A stretch of DNA of 38,908 nt from Acidobacteriota bacterium (GTDB lineage: Bacteria > Acidobacteriota > Blastocatellia > Pyrinomonadales > Pyrinomonadaceae): positions 1 to 38,908 of the forward strand of contig JAKQII010000389.1 of assembly GCA_029557535.1 (NCBI GenBank), read 5' to 3'. Below are positions 1 through 9,376 of the stretch, piece after piece. Made by a program: the position numbers and the translations under genes. The notes beneath the pieces were generated by a model, which saw only the letters and a program-made list of their open reading frames with translations, ran no database searches and had not been told where the DNA came from. The first letter of the stretch is position 1. Every line of letters begins with the position of its first letter.

Positions 1-1161
1 AACCAGCCCGGCTGCGAGTATCCCGACAAGAATCTTGCCGGCGTCGGCGTCGCCTTCAAGCTCGCCCACGCGCTGTTGCGCGAAAAGGGCCGCGAGAACG
101 TCGTCGACGGATTTCTGAAGGTCGTCGCGATCGGCACGATCGCCGACATCATGCAACTGACCGGCGAGAACCGGGCGATCGTCAAACTTGGTCTGCGCGA
201 CCTTCCGGAAGCCCGTAACTTCGGTCTCAAGGCGCTGATGGAAGTGGCGGATTGCCGATCGGAGATGACGAGCTTTGATATCGGGTTCCGGATCGCACCG
301 CGGATCAACGCCGCCGGCCGCATGGACGTCGCGCGGCAGGTCGTCGAGTTGTTCGAGGCACCGAGTTTCGGCAGGGCAAGGGAACTCGCGGGCGTGCTCG
401 ACAGCCGGAACCGCGAACGCCAGAAGACGCAGCTTGAGATCACGCAACTGGCTCTCGAGGAGTTTCTTGACGCGGGCGGGAGCGAGGTTCAGACGCATTT
501 CGCCGTCGTTGCCGGCGAAGGATGGCACCGCGGCGTGATCGGACTGGCGGCGTCGAGGATTACCGACAAACTTTATCGGCCGTCGATCGTCATTTCGATC
601 GAGGACGGTGTCGGACACGGTTCGGCGCGTTCGATACCCGGATATCACTTGCTGCAGGGGCTCGATTCATGCGCCGAGCTCTTCGAACAGTACGGTGGGC
701 ATGCGGCCGCGGCCGGAATGAAGATCAAGGCGGAAAACATCGACGAATTGCGGATGCGCCTGAACGAACACGCCGTCTCGGCGATCGCCGCCGAGGACCT
801 TGTTCCGGAGTTGCGGGTCGATGCGCGGGTGATGCCCCAGACCATCGATCTGAAACTTGTCGAAATGCTGAAGATGCTAGAGCCGTATGGCGCCGGAAAT
901 CCGAAACCGGTTTTCGCGACGGGCGGCCTGGTGCTCCGCGACGATCCCTTTGTAATGAAGGAAAAGCATTTGAAACTGAAACTCACTGACGGCCAGGGGC
1001 GGTTCTTCGAGGCGGTTTGGTGGGACGGCGTGGAGCGATCAAAGCGGCAAACGCTGAGAGCGGGCTCCGGCATCGAAATAGCCTACACCCCCGAGGCCAA
1101 TACATGGCAGGGAAACACGCGCCTGCAACTTGTTGTTGAGGATTTGAGAGCCGATAATTAG
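1..1161 (+). CDS. recJ: Single-stranded-DNA exonuclease RecJ, C-terminal part (5' truncated by window)
   Basis: The reading frame is open from base 1, so the gene starts upstream and about 386 C-terminal residues are visible. RecJ is the 5'-3' single-strand exonuclease of RecF-pathway recombination and mismatch repair, acting in the cytoplasm. The visible part begins at the end of the DHH core (segment with IGTIADIM). It contains the DHHA1 motif GGHAAAAGMKI, then a C-terminal OB-like region (AGNPKPVF, EAVWWDG). The N-terminal DHH metal-binding motifs lie outside the window. The stop codon is 4 bases before the next start, so it is probably cotranscribed with the LptC-like gene. Identification is firm. 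Confidence 0.95.
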   Translation, partial: NQPGCEYPDKNLAGVGVAFKLAHALLREKGRENVVDGFLKVVAIGTIADIMQLTGENRAIVKLGLRDLPEARNFGLKALMEVADCRSEMTSFDIGFRIAPRINAAGRMDVARQVVELFEAPSFGRARELAGVLDSRNRERQKTQLEITQLALEEFLDAGGSEVQTHFAVVAGEGWHRGVIGLAASRITDKLYRPSIVISIEDGVGHGSARSIPGYHLLQGLDSCAELFEQYGGHAAAAGMKIKAENIDELRMRLNEHAVSAIAAEDLVPELRVDARVMPQTIDLKLVEMLKMLEPYGAGNPKPVFATGGLVLRDDPFVMKEKHLKLKLTDGQGRFFEAVWWDGVERSKRQTLRAGSGIEIAYTPEANTWQGNTRLQLVVEDLRADN

Positions 1162-1165
1162 CAGA

Positions 1166-3909
1166 GTGTCCGAAAGTCACCGGAAGAACCTGAAGAACTT
1201 GGAACTGCGCGCGCGGATGCCCCGCATCGTCAGGAGTGCCGCAGTGGTGATCTTGATCTGCGCGCTTCTCGTGCTTGTCATCGGATTTTACCGCGCCGGG
1301 AATTCGCGGGAATTCCGGATGAGGGGATTTCCGACGACACTTTCGAAAGACGTCGTTGCGCGGATCGAGAATTACGAGCGCGTCGAGACTGAGGGAGAGA
1401 TCAAGAAATACCTGGTCCGAGCCGCAAACGCCGTCACTTTTTCGGACAATCATCAGGAACTTCAGGACGTCTATCTCGAGGTTTTCGATGAGTCGGGTCA
1501 GATGTCGGACAAGATCACCGCGGCGAAGGGCGTCTACGTTCCGCAGGAAAACAAGAACTTCACCGCCTACTTCGCCGGCGCCGTAAATATCGTCACGCGC
1601 GACGATCTCAATGTCCGAACCGAGCAGGTCACGTACCGACGTGATTCAGGGATCGCCGAAGCGGAGGAAGAGGTCAGGTTCGAGCGCGGCAACATTTCCG
1701 GCCGCGCCATCGGTGCGATCGTCCATACCGTCGAAAAGAACCTCCGCCTGATGAAAAATGTCGAGATCGACGCGTTTGCCGCAGATCCTCAGGACCCGCT
1801 GGCGAAAAGCAATATCAAGAGCGCCCGGATCACGGCGGATTCGGCGAACTTCGACCAAGGGGCAGAGACGATCGAATTGACCGACAACGTTTTTGTTTAC
1901 GTGATTCCGAGCGGGGAATCCGCGGCGGGAACGCAACCGACCGAGGTCCGATCCGGCAAAGCGCATGTCAAGCTCGAGGATCGCCAGGTACGGAGGATCG
2001 ATCTCGAGGGAAACGTCGCGGTTGAACAGAAGCCGGCGAACGGCAACCCGCGATGGTCGAAATCGCGTTCCGAAAAGGCCACGGCGGCATTCGACGGCGA
2101 TCTGAAACGGATCGATCTTCTCGGCGGCGTGACCATCGAAACCGGTTCGGCCGACACAAGACCAACGGTGATCACCTGCTCGACCGCGGTTTACGAAAAG
2201 CCTGCAGACAGGTTCGAACTTCACGATTCCGTCCATATTGTGACGACGCAGCAGGAACGCGAAACGCATATCAGATCCGCCGATGCCGTTTATGAACAAA
2301 CAGCCGGCCGGGTGGCCCTGACCGGCATGGCCGAGATCGACAACGGCCAGGAATACCTCAAGGGTGACCGCGTCAACGCAACGCTGTTCGCCGACAGGGC
2401 GATCAAAGACGCACAGGTGATCGGCGCGGCGTATCTCCGACAAACGACAGCCGAGCGCACTACCGAGGTGAGCGGCGACGAATTGAACGCGTCGTTTGCG
2501 GATGATCGGAAGCTCAAAAAGGCAGACGCGACCGGAAACAGCCGGGCGATCCTCGTTCCGGCAAAGACCGACGAATATTCGAAAGTGACGATGGCGGCCC
2601 CGCGCGCGATTCGCCTCGCGTTTCGAGAAGCGGGCATACTGCAGCAGATGACGACCGACGGGCGGACAACGATCACGATCAACGCGCCGCCGGGGGCTCC
2701 CGATGCAGCCGACAAGAGGATCACGGCCGACGTCGTGAAAACGTTCTTTCATGCGAACGGAAAGGATATGCAGCGCGCCGAGGCTGTCGGCAACGCGGAA
2801 CTCTATGTCGAGCCGCTGACCGCGTCGTCCGATAACTACAGAACGACAGTCAACGCGCCGCGCTTCGATTGTGAGTTCTTTGCCACCGGTAACAACGCGA
2901 AACTCTGCGTCGGTCAGGCGAAGACGAAGACCGTCAGGGTTCCGACGGTCCCGGCGGACGATCGCGGTGTACAAACGCTGACGGCGGACAAGCTGACCGC
3001 GACGTTCGATCAGGTATCGCAGGACGTCGAGCAACTGGACGCGATCGGATCGGCGAAGTTCGTCGAGCTCGACCGGAACGGAACGGCGGCACAGATGTCT
3101 TTCGTCGCCAAACAAAAGCTCGTCAAGCTTCGCGGCGGCGAGCCGATGGTTTGGGACTCGAAGGCGCGGGCGAAGGCTGTCGAGATCGATTGGGACACGG
3201 GCAAGAAACGGTCATATCTGCGCGGAACGGTCTCGACGACGTATTACAATCAAAAGCAGACCGGCGGTGCGACGCCGTTCGGCGAGTCGAACAAGCCGGT
3301 CTTTTTGACGGCCTCGAGCGCAGAGATCGATCACGCGGCGGAGACCGCAACATACAGCGGCAACGCGCGCGCTTGGCAGGACGACAATTACGTCCGCGCG
3401 GAGAGGATCGTGATCAAGCAGCGTGAACAGGAGTTTCAGGCTTCGGGCAAAGTTCAGAGCGTGATCTACGACGCGAGATCGTCCGATAGGAAGAACGTGC
3501 CCGTGTTCGCGGCGGCCCAGCAAATGTCTTACGCGCGTGCGACGCGGATCCTGCGATATGAAGATTCCGTGGATATCCGGCAGGCGACCGATCGCGTGAC
3601 GGGTGGAATCGCCGTGATCCAGCTCGATGAAAAGAATGATATGTCGCAGACGACGATAGAGAATAACGTCGTGATCACGCAGCCAAAGCGTCGCGCTACC
3701 GGAACCTGGGCCCAATATACGAACGACTCGGACGTGGCGATACTGCGCGGCAATCCGGCCGTCGTCGAGGATGCTGAGAACGGTTCCACGCAGGGTGCCC
3801 AACTGACGATGTTCAGACGGGACAACCGGGTCGTGACCGAATCCAAGACGAGCCCGAATTCGGCCGGCCGGATCCGTTCCGTCTACAAAGTGAAAAAGAA
3901 TCAGGAGTG

Positions 3910-3910
<1 letters not shown>
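1166..3910 (+). CDS. Giant LptC/OstA-like LPS transport protein (914 aa)
   Basis: A bitopic inner-membrane protein predicted to carry lipopolysaccharide from the LptB2FG transporter into the periplasm. Residues 1-21 are basic and 22-42 form one membrane helix. About residues 45-200 resemble LptC, and the rest is a series of beta-rich OstA/LptA-like segments with recurring A(D/E)…G.A.ve patterns. A normal LptC is about 190 residues and LptA about 180, so this 914-residue protein is several times longer and looks like LptC joined to multiple LptA-like repeats. The start is GTG at 1166, four bases after recJ; an in-frame ATG at 1217 (residue 18) is an alternative. lptB follows with a one-base overlap, which supports the role. 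The number of OstA units is an inference. Confidence 0.82.
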
Positions 3911-4686
<776 letters not shown>

Positions 4687-4698
4687 CGTTTTTGTTTT

Positions 4699-4727
4699 TT
4701 CACATTTCATAACCAAGAGGTTATAAT
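4699..4727 (+). promoter_or_regulatory. Probable sigma-70-type promoter for the rpoN block
   Basis: TTCACA (4699-4704) and a perfect TATAAT (4722-4727) are separated by 17 bases, in the 89-base gap between lptB and rpoN. The expected transcript start is near 4734, about 40 bases before the rpoN ATG. It is the clearest housekeeping promoter match in the window. Confidence 0.65.
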
Positions 4728-4775
4728 TGAGACACTTAGGCCGATCAGAAGCGGCCAGCGACCGCCGACCCGACT

Positions 4776-6338
4776 ATGAGTTCGTTGCGACTCCAAACAT
4801 CCCTGAAACAAAGCCTTGTACTGACGCCGCAGTTGCGTCAGCGCATCGAAATGCTTCAGATGACGTCGCTCGAACTGTCGGAGCTGATCCAGCAGGAACT
4901 CGAATCGAACGTCATGCTCGAGGAGGTTCAGGGCGACGAGGAGCTTCAGGAGATCTCCGAGAAGATCCTTGATCAGAACGCGGATGGCGAAGCGGAAGGG
5001 TTTGCCAACGGCGCGGATGGCGACACTGAACCGTCCGCGGCGGCGGATCGCCAGGAATCCGGTGCCGGCGATTTGCCGGCCGAGTCCCAGACCGATTCGG
5101 GTTCGGAATTCGAAGGCGACTCCGAAGACTTCAATGAGGAGCGGGCCGATTCCTTTGAGGAGATCGATTTCGGGCGCGAATTTCAGGATTATCTCGATCC
5201 CGGTTACAAGACGCAGGAGATCGAATACAAGGAAGACGCTCCGAGCTTCGAGCAGTTCCTGACCCGTTCGGAATCGTTGACGGAACATCTCGAGTGGCAG
5301 CTTCACATGAGTCAGATCGACGACGAGGTGCTTGACGCCGCGATCTCGATCATCGGCAATCTCGACGGCGACGGAAGGCTCAACGCCACCACTGAAGAGA
5401 TCGCCGAAATGAATCGCTGTTCGTTGGAAACCGTTGAGAAGGCGCGCCAGATCGTTTTGCGGCTTGAGCCGGTCGGATGCGGCGCCCGGAACGTAAAGGA
5501 ATGCCTGCTCGCCCAGCTTGAGGCCGAAGGGCTCGCAGATTCGCTCGCCGCGGAACTCGTCCGCGATCATCTTGAAGATCTGCAACCGCACCGTCTGCAG
5601 CATTTGGCGAAACTTACCGGAGTCGAGATTCACGAGCTCAACGACGAGATAAACAAGATCCGGGCGCTCGATCCGTATCCCGGGCGGCGATATTCTTCCG
5701 GCGATCCGATCTACGTCGCGCCGGAGGTTTACATCGAAAAGGTCGAAGAAGACTACGTGATCTATTTCTCGGACGAGGGAAGTCCGCGGCTTCGGATCAG
5801 CAGTTCGTATCAGCACCTGCTGTCTGAAAACGGAGTTTCGAAGGAAACCAAGGATTTTATCAAGGAGCGATTTCGATCGGCGGTCGATCTGCTTCGGAAT
5901 ATTGAGCACCGGCGGTTGACCATCTATCGCGTTGTCGAATGCATCGTCGCCAAGCAGCGCGATTTTCTCGACCATGGCGTCGAGCACCTGAAACCGATGA
6001 TGCTCAAGGATGTCGCCGAGGACATCGGCATGCATCTTTCGACCATCTCGCGCGTAGTGAACCGGAAGTATGCACACACGCCGCAGGGTGTGATCGAATT
6101 GCGGCGGTTCTTCAGCGAGGGGATGCTAAACGAGGACGGCGAAGAAGTTTCAACGCGGATCCTTAAACTGAGGATCAAGAAGATGATCGAGGAGGAAGAT
6201 ACCAAGAAACCATTGACCGATGATCAGATCGCGAAGGTTTTGAGCAAGGAAGGCGTGAAATTGTCGCGCCGGACGGTTGCGAAATACCGCGACCAGATGC
6301 AGATCGTAGGTTCGCGCGAACGTCGCACGGTCATTTGA
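4776..6338 (+). CDS. rpoN: RNA polymerase sigma-54 factor
   Basis: Sigma-54 directs RNA polymerase to -24/-12 promoters and needs AAA+ enhancer-binding activators. The 520-residue protein begins with the glutamine/leucine-rich activator-interacting region (QTSLKQSLVLTPQLRQ and following, residues 5-50). A long acidic segment follows (about 55-140, rich in Asp/Glu), then the core-binding region, a helix-turn-helix (DVAEDIGMHLSTISRVVN) and the RpoN box SRRTVAKYRD at 497-506, one of the most diagnostic motifs known. Start ATG 4776 gives the conserved N-terminus. Next come hpf, hprK, rapZ and PTS genes, an order also common near rpoN in Proteobacteria. The acidic region II is rather long. Confidence 0.98.
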   Translation: MSSLRLQTSLKQSLVLTPQLRQRIEMLQMTSLELSELIQQELESNVMLEEVQGDEELQEISEKILDQNADGEAEGFANGADGDTEPSAAADRQESGAGDLPAESQTDSGSEFEGDSEDFNEERADSFEEIDFGREFQDYLDPGYKTQEIEYKEDAPSFEQFLTRSESLTEHLEWQLHMSQIDDEVLDAAISIIGNLDGDGRLNATTEEIAEMNRCSLETVEKARQIVLRLEPVGCGARNVKECLLAQLEAEGLADSLAAELVRDHLEDLQPHRLQHLAKLTGVEIHELNDEINKIRALDPYPGRRYSSGDPIYVAPEVYIEKVEEDYVIYFSDEGSPRLRISSSYQHLLSENGVSKETKDFIKERFRSAVDLLRNIEHRRLTIYRVVECIVAKQRDFLDHGVEHLKPMMLKDVAEDIGMHLSTISRVVNRKYAHTPQGVIELRRFFSEGMLNEDGEEVSTRILKLRIKKMIEEEDTKKPLTDDQIAKVLSKEGVKLSRRTVAKYRDQMQIVGSRERRTVI

Positions 6339-6387
6339 CAAGGGAATCACCCGCGTTTCGAGAACTCAGCAAATAGAGGGAAACATT

Positions 6388-6741
6388 ATGAAATTCGAAT
6401 ATACGGGAAGACACATTGAAGTTACACCGGCCTTGAAAAAGCACGTCGAAGACCATTTTGCCAGACTTGGGCATTTGTTCGACGGGCAGGCGATCAACGC
6501 TCACACAATAATCGAAGTTGAAAAAGGGCGTCATCGTGCGGAGATGATCGTCAAATGGCGGAACGAGGTTCTGACCGCCGTTACAGTACTTGACGACATG
6601 TACCAGGCGCTTTCGAAGACGATCGACAAAATCGAGAAGCAAGCGCTCCGAATCAAGACGAAGGTCACCGACAAACATCACAACGCCCAGAAACTGAGCA
6701 CAGTCCCCGGAACCACCGGCGAAGCCGGGTCCGCCAAGTAG
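6388..6741 (+). CDS. hpf: Ribosome hibernation promoting factor, short form
   Basis: A cytoplasmic ribosome-associated protein that inactivates 70S ribosomes in stationary phase or starvation. The 117 residues match the HPF/YfiA (sigma-54 modulation protein) fold: N-terminus KFEYTGRHIEVTPALKKHVE, then FDGQAINAHTIIEVEKGRH and a helix ending DKIEKQALRIKTKVTDKHH. It lacks the C-terminal dimerisation domain of long HPF, so it is the short type. A good Shine-Dalgarno (GAGGGAAAC, just before the ATG) sets the start. It lies 49 bases after rpoN, the usual neighbour, and ends just before a strong hairpin. Confidence 0.95.
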   Translation: MKFEYTGRHIEVTPALKKHVEDHFARLGHLFDGQAINAHTIIEVEKGRHRAEMIVKWRNEVLTAVTVLDDMYQALSKTIDKIEKQALRIKTKVTDKHHNAQKLSTVPGTTGEAGSAK

Positions 6742-6756
6742 CAAGAAGTCACAGGA

Positions 6757-6788
6757 GACCGCCGCGACCAGTTCGCGGCGGTCATTTT
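6757..6788 (+). terminator. GC-rich hairpin between hpf and hprK (terminator or attenuator)
   Basis: GACCGCCGCG (6757-6766) pairs perfectly with CGCGGCGGTC (6774-6783), and an additional A-T pair closes the loop. ATTTTG follows, with four T at 6785-6788. The hprK start codon is only 6 bases beyond. The short T-run suggests partial termination, so it may attenuate transcription into hprK or structure its ribosome-binding region. Confidence 0.6.
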
Positions 6789-6793
6789 GCAAG

Positions 6794-7735
6794 ATGCAGA
6801 GCCGTCTGCCGACAATAAGCGTCCGCGAACTGGTCGAAAGCGTCCCGGCCGAAATGCCGCTTGAGGTGCTCGCGGGGCAATCGGGACTTGAAAACCGGAA
6901 GATCGATTCTCCGCGGATCCAGAAACTCGGCCTTGCGCTTGCCGGATTCGCACATTACATCCATGCCGGTCGCGTGCAGGTCGTCGGTCAAAGCGAGATA
7001 AGCTACCTGAACCAGCTCGAACCGGAACGGAAGAACGACGCGCTCGCCTTCCTCGATGTTGACAAGATAAGTTGCATTCTCGTGACCAAGGGACTCGATC
7101 CGCCGACGGAACTCTTGGCGCTCGCCGCCGAACACGGTATCCCGCTGCTCCGGACTCCGCTCGTCAGTTCCATCGCGATCCTTCATTTGACGACATTCTT
7201 GCATGAGACTCTCGCTCCTCAGATGTCCGTGCACGGCGTGCTGATGGAGATGTTCGGCATCGGTGTCCTGATCGTCGGCGATTCGGGGATCGGGAAATCC
7301 GAGTGCGCGCTTGATCTGATCGGCCGCGGTCACCGTCTGATCGCCGACGACTCGGTACGCATCAAGAAGATCGGAACGCTGATCGAAGGATCGGCACCGG
7401 AGTTGATCCGCGATTTTCTCGAGATTCACGGGCTCGGAATCGTGAATGTCAGGGAGATCTTCGGAATCACCGCCATCGGAAAGCCGAAAAAGGTCGAACT
7501 CGCGATAAGTTTGAAAAGATGGGACGAATTCGAGGCTATCGATCGGCTCGGTATCGAAACACAGGAAGAGGAAGTCTTCGGAATCAAGATCCCGAAGTTC
7601 GTTCTGCCGGTTAGTCCGGGCCGGACCATCGCGACCCTCGTCGAGACCGCGGTCAGGATCTATATGCTGAAACTTTCGGGCTACAATGCGGCTCAAAGCC
7701 TGATCGCGAAACACAGGACGATGGTCGGCAGCTAG
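6794..7735 (+). CDS. hprK: HPr kinase/phosphorylase
   Basis: Bifunctional enzyme that phosphorylates HPr on its regulatory serine and removes that phosphate. The 313 residues show the N-terminal HprK domain (1-about 130), the catalytic histidine region SVHGVL (H147), the P-loop GDSGIGKS (162-169) and the K/P signature LEIHGLGIVNVREIFG (209-224). Length is normal. The start ATG 6794 has no adjacent Shine-Dalgarno; the only AGGAG (6753-6757) is on the far side of the hairpin. Its likely substrate HPr is encoded at 9095. In diderms without catabolite control protein A, HprK usually controls PTS signalling rather than sugar choice; that is inference here. Confidence 0.97.
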   Translation: MQSRLPTISVRELVESVPAEMPLEVLAGQSGLENRKIDSPRIQKLGLALAGFAHYIHAGRVQVVGQSEISYLNQLEPERKNDALAFLDVDKISCILVTKGLDPPTELLALAAEHGIPLLRTPLVSSIAILHLTTFLHETLAPQMSVHGVLMEMFGIGVLIVGDSGIGKSECALDLIGRGHRLIADDSVRIKKIGTLIEGSAPELIRDFLEIHGLGIVNVREIFGITAIGKPKKVELAISLKRWDEFEAIDRLGIETQEEEVFGIKIPKFVLPVSPGRTIATLVETAVRIYMLKLSGYNAAQSLIAKHRTMVGS

Positions 7736-7754
7736 CCGATTTCTTCCGCAATCT

Positions 7755-8651
7755 ATGAGTCAAACCGCACAGACAAAACACGGCCCGCCGGCATTCGTCA
7801 TCATCACCGGTCTCAGCGGGTCCGGGATGTCCTCGGCGACGAACGCGTTCGAGGATCTGGGGTATTTTTGCGTCGACAATCTCCCGGTTACGATGTTGCC
7901 GACGTTCGCGCGGCTGCTCTTGCCGAATTCGGAGGAGGTAGTATCGATCGAGAAGGCGGCGCTCGTGATCGACATCCGCGAACGTCATTTCTTTCAGGAC
8001 TTTCCGGACGAATTGAAGCGGCTGCGGCGCAAGAAACTTGACCCGTTCGTGCTTTTTTTCGAGGCGTCGGACGAGGTCCTCCAGCGACGGTTCTCCGAAA
8101 CCAGGCGGCCGCATCCGTTCGACCGCGGCAATGGTCTGCTCGACGCTATCCGGGAAGAACGGCACGCGCTCGAGTCAATTCGCAACATTGCTGACCTGAT
8201 CATCGATTCATCGACCCACACGGTACACACGCTGCGGCATTACCTCGTCAGCCGATTTGGGATTCTTGAGGATGGCAACGCGCTGCATATTCAGGTCATA
8301 AGTTTCGGTCACAAGTACGGCACGCCGGGCCAGGTCGATCTGATGTTCGACGTGCGGCATCTGCCGAATCCGTATTTTGTCGAGGGTTTGAGGGAACTGC
8401 CCGGAACCGATCCCCGCGTTCAGGGGTTTCTCGAAACCCAACCGGAAGTCGGTGAAACGATCGGGCGATTTGCGGATCTTCTCCAGTATCTTATCCCGCT
8501 CTACAAGCGTGAAGGGAAGTCATACCTGACGATCGGCGTCGGCTGCACGGGAGGCCGGCACCGGTCGGTGATGGTCGCGGAACGTCTCGGTGAGAGTTTG
8601 AAATCGGAGGGCGTCGAGTTGTCGGTTCAGCATCGCGACGTTCAGAAATAA
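7755..8651 (+). CDS. rapZ: RapZ-family RNase adapter protein with altered P-loop
   Basis: RapZ (YvcJ/YhbJ family) binds glucosamine-6-phosphate and, in Escherichia coli, steers RNase E to the GlmZ small RNA. The 298 residues carry the family's N-terminal P-loop domain, including GYFCVDNLP. The C-terminal RNA/GlcN6P-binding domain contains GCTGGRHR (263-270). The Walker A motif reads GLSGSGMS (19-26): methionine M25 replaces the lysine normally essential for nucleotide binding (codon ATG at 7828-7830). The rest of the protein is intact with no frameshift. It sits between hprK and the EIIA gene, a conserved context. Nucleotide hydrolysis may be lost while RNA/sugar binding remains; this is inferred. 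Confidence 0.95.
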   Translation: MSQTAQTKHGPPAFVIITGLSGSGMSSATNAFEDLGYFCVDNLPVTMLPTFARLLLPNSEEVVSIEKAALVIDIRERHFFQDFPDELKRLRRKKLDPFVLFFEASDEVLQRRFSETRRPHPFDRGNGLLDAIREERHALESIRNIADLIIDSSTHTVHTLRHYLVSRFGILEDGNALHIQVISFGHKYGTPGQVDLMFDVRHLPNPYFVEGLRELPGTDPRVQGFLETQPEVGETIGRFADLLQYLIPLYKREGKSYLTIGVGCTGGRHRSVMVAERLGESLKSEGVELSVQHRDVQK

Positions 8652-8676
8652 TAAACTCCCAAGAAGAGGAAGAATC

Positions 8677-9102
8677 ATGAAAAAGATCGGAGGAGTCGTC
8701 GTTTCACACGGCCAGGTGGCGAACGAACTGGTTGCCGCGGCCGAGACCGTCGTCGGCGACCTGAGCCATATCGCCGCCGTGTCGATCGGTTGGCACGATG
8801 ATGTCGAGTCGGCGCAGAACGAGATCTCGAGGGCGATCAAGAAGGTTTCGGACGGCAAGGGAGTCTTGTTGCTGACCGACATGTTCGGCGGGACACCGAC
8901 CAATATCTCGGCCATGTTCATCGAGGAGAACGAAGTCGAAATGGTGACCGGCGTCAATCTCCCGATGGTCATTAAGCTCGCTTCCCAGACGAAGGAAATG
9001 ACACTCGAGGAGATGGCGAGGGAAGTGGAATCGCAGGGAAAACAGGCAATCTATCGGGCGAGCGAATTGCTGGTGCCGCAAAAGTTCAAGAAAGATGCTT
9101 AG
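8677..9102 (+). CDS. PTS EIIA component, mannose/fructose family
   Basis: A 141-residue phosphocarrier of the EIIA-Man fold, acting in the cytoplasm. The phosphorylatable histidine is H11 in VVSHGQVA, and the conserved LLLTDMFGGTPTNIS segment follows in mid-domain. It is a stand-alone IIA domain: no IIB, IIC or IID permease gene is nearby. Shine-Dalgarno AGAGGAAG precedes ATG 8677. It overlaps the HPr gene by 8 bases, implying translational coupling. Together with hprK and HPr it likely forms a regulatory phosphorelay; the target is unknown. Confidence 0.93.
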   Translation: MKKIGGVVVSHGQVANELVAAAETVVGDLSHIAAVSIGWHDDVESAQNEISRAIKKVSDGKGVLLLTDMFGGTPTNISAMFIEENEVEMVTGVNLPMVIKLASQTKEMTLEEMAREVESQGKQAIYRASELLVPQKFKKDA

Positions 9103-9367
9103 AGGGCAGGTTTCGATCGTCAACGACCTCGGGTTGCATGCGCGCGCCGCGGCGCAGCTCGTGCGGTTGGCGAGCGGTTTCAGTAGTCGCATCAAACTGC
9201 TCAGGATCGACAATGCAGTGATCGCCGATGCTAAGTCGATCCTCAGTGTGCTGACGCTCGCGGCATCCAAAGGCGTCGTACTTGAGATCGAGATCGACGG
9301 TGTCGACGAAAGCCCCGCATTTTCGGCGATCGAATCGATCTTTGCTAACGGCTTCGGCGAAATGTAA
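9095..9367 (+). CDS. HPr-family phosphocarrier protein
   Basis: A 90-residue HPr protein. The catalytic histidine is H15 in DLGLHARAAAQLV, with the conserved Arg17. The regulatory serine for HprK is S48 in DAKSILSVLTLAA. Both the enzyme I site and the HprK site are therefore present. It starts inside the EIIA coding sequence (8-base overlap) and ends 9 bases before arginase. The sequence resembles HPr and NPr proteins of diderms; which one it is functionally cannot be decided. No enzyme I gene follows, although one often sits here in related operons. Confidence 0.94.
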   Translation: MLRGQVSIVNDLGLHARAAAQLVRLASGFSSRIKLLRIDNAVIADAKSILSVLTLAASKGVVLEIEIDGVDESPAFSAIESIFANGFGEM

Positions 9368-9376
9368 TATTTTTCT

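Noticed and set aside
1646-3115. 489-codon open frame antisense to the LptC-like gene
   Set aside because: Arg/Val-rich product without motifs, opposite a gene with a membrane helix, tight neighbours and OstA-like repeats.
4707-6077. 456-codon open frame antisense to rpoN
   Set aside because: It lies fully opposite rpoN, which has unmistakable motifs. It has no family features and arises from GC-rich codon use.
8784-8800. TGGCAC matches inside coding regions (also near 524, 16697, 19925) as sigma-54 sites
   Set aside because: They lie within genes and lack a -12 GC at the right spacing.
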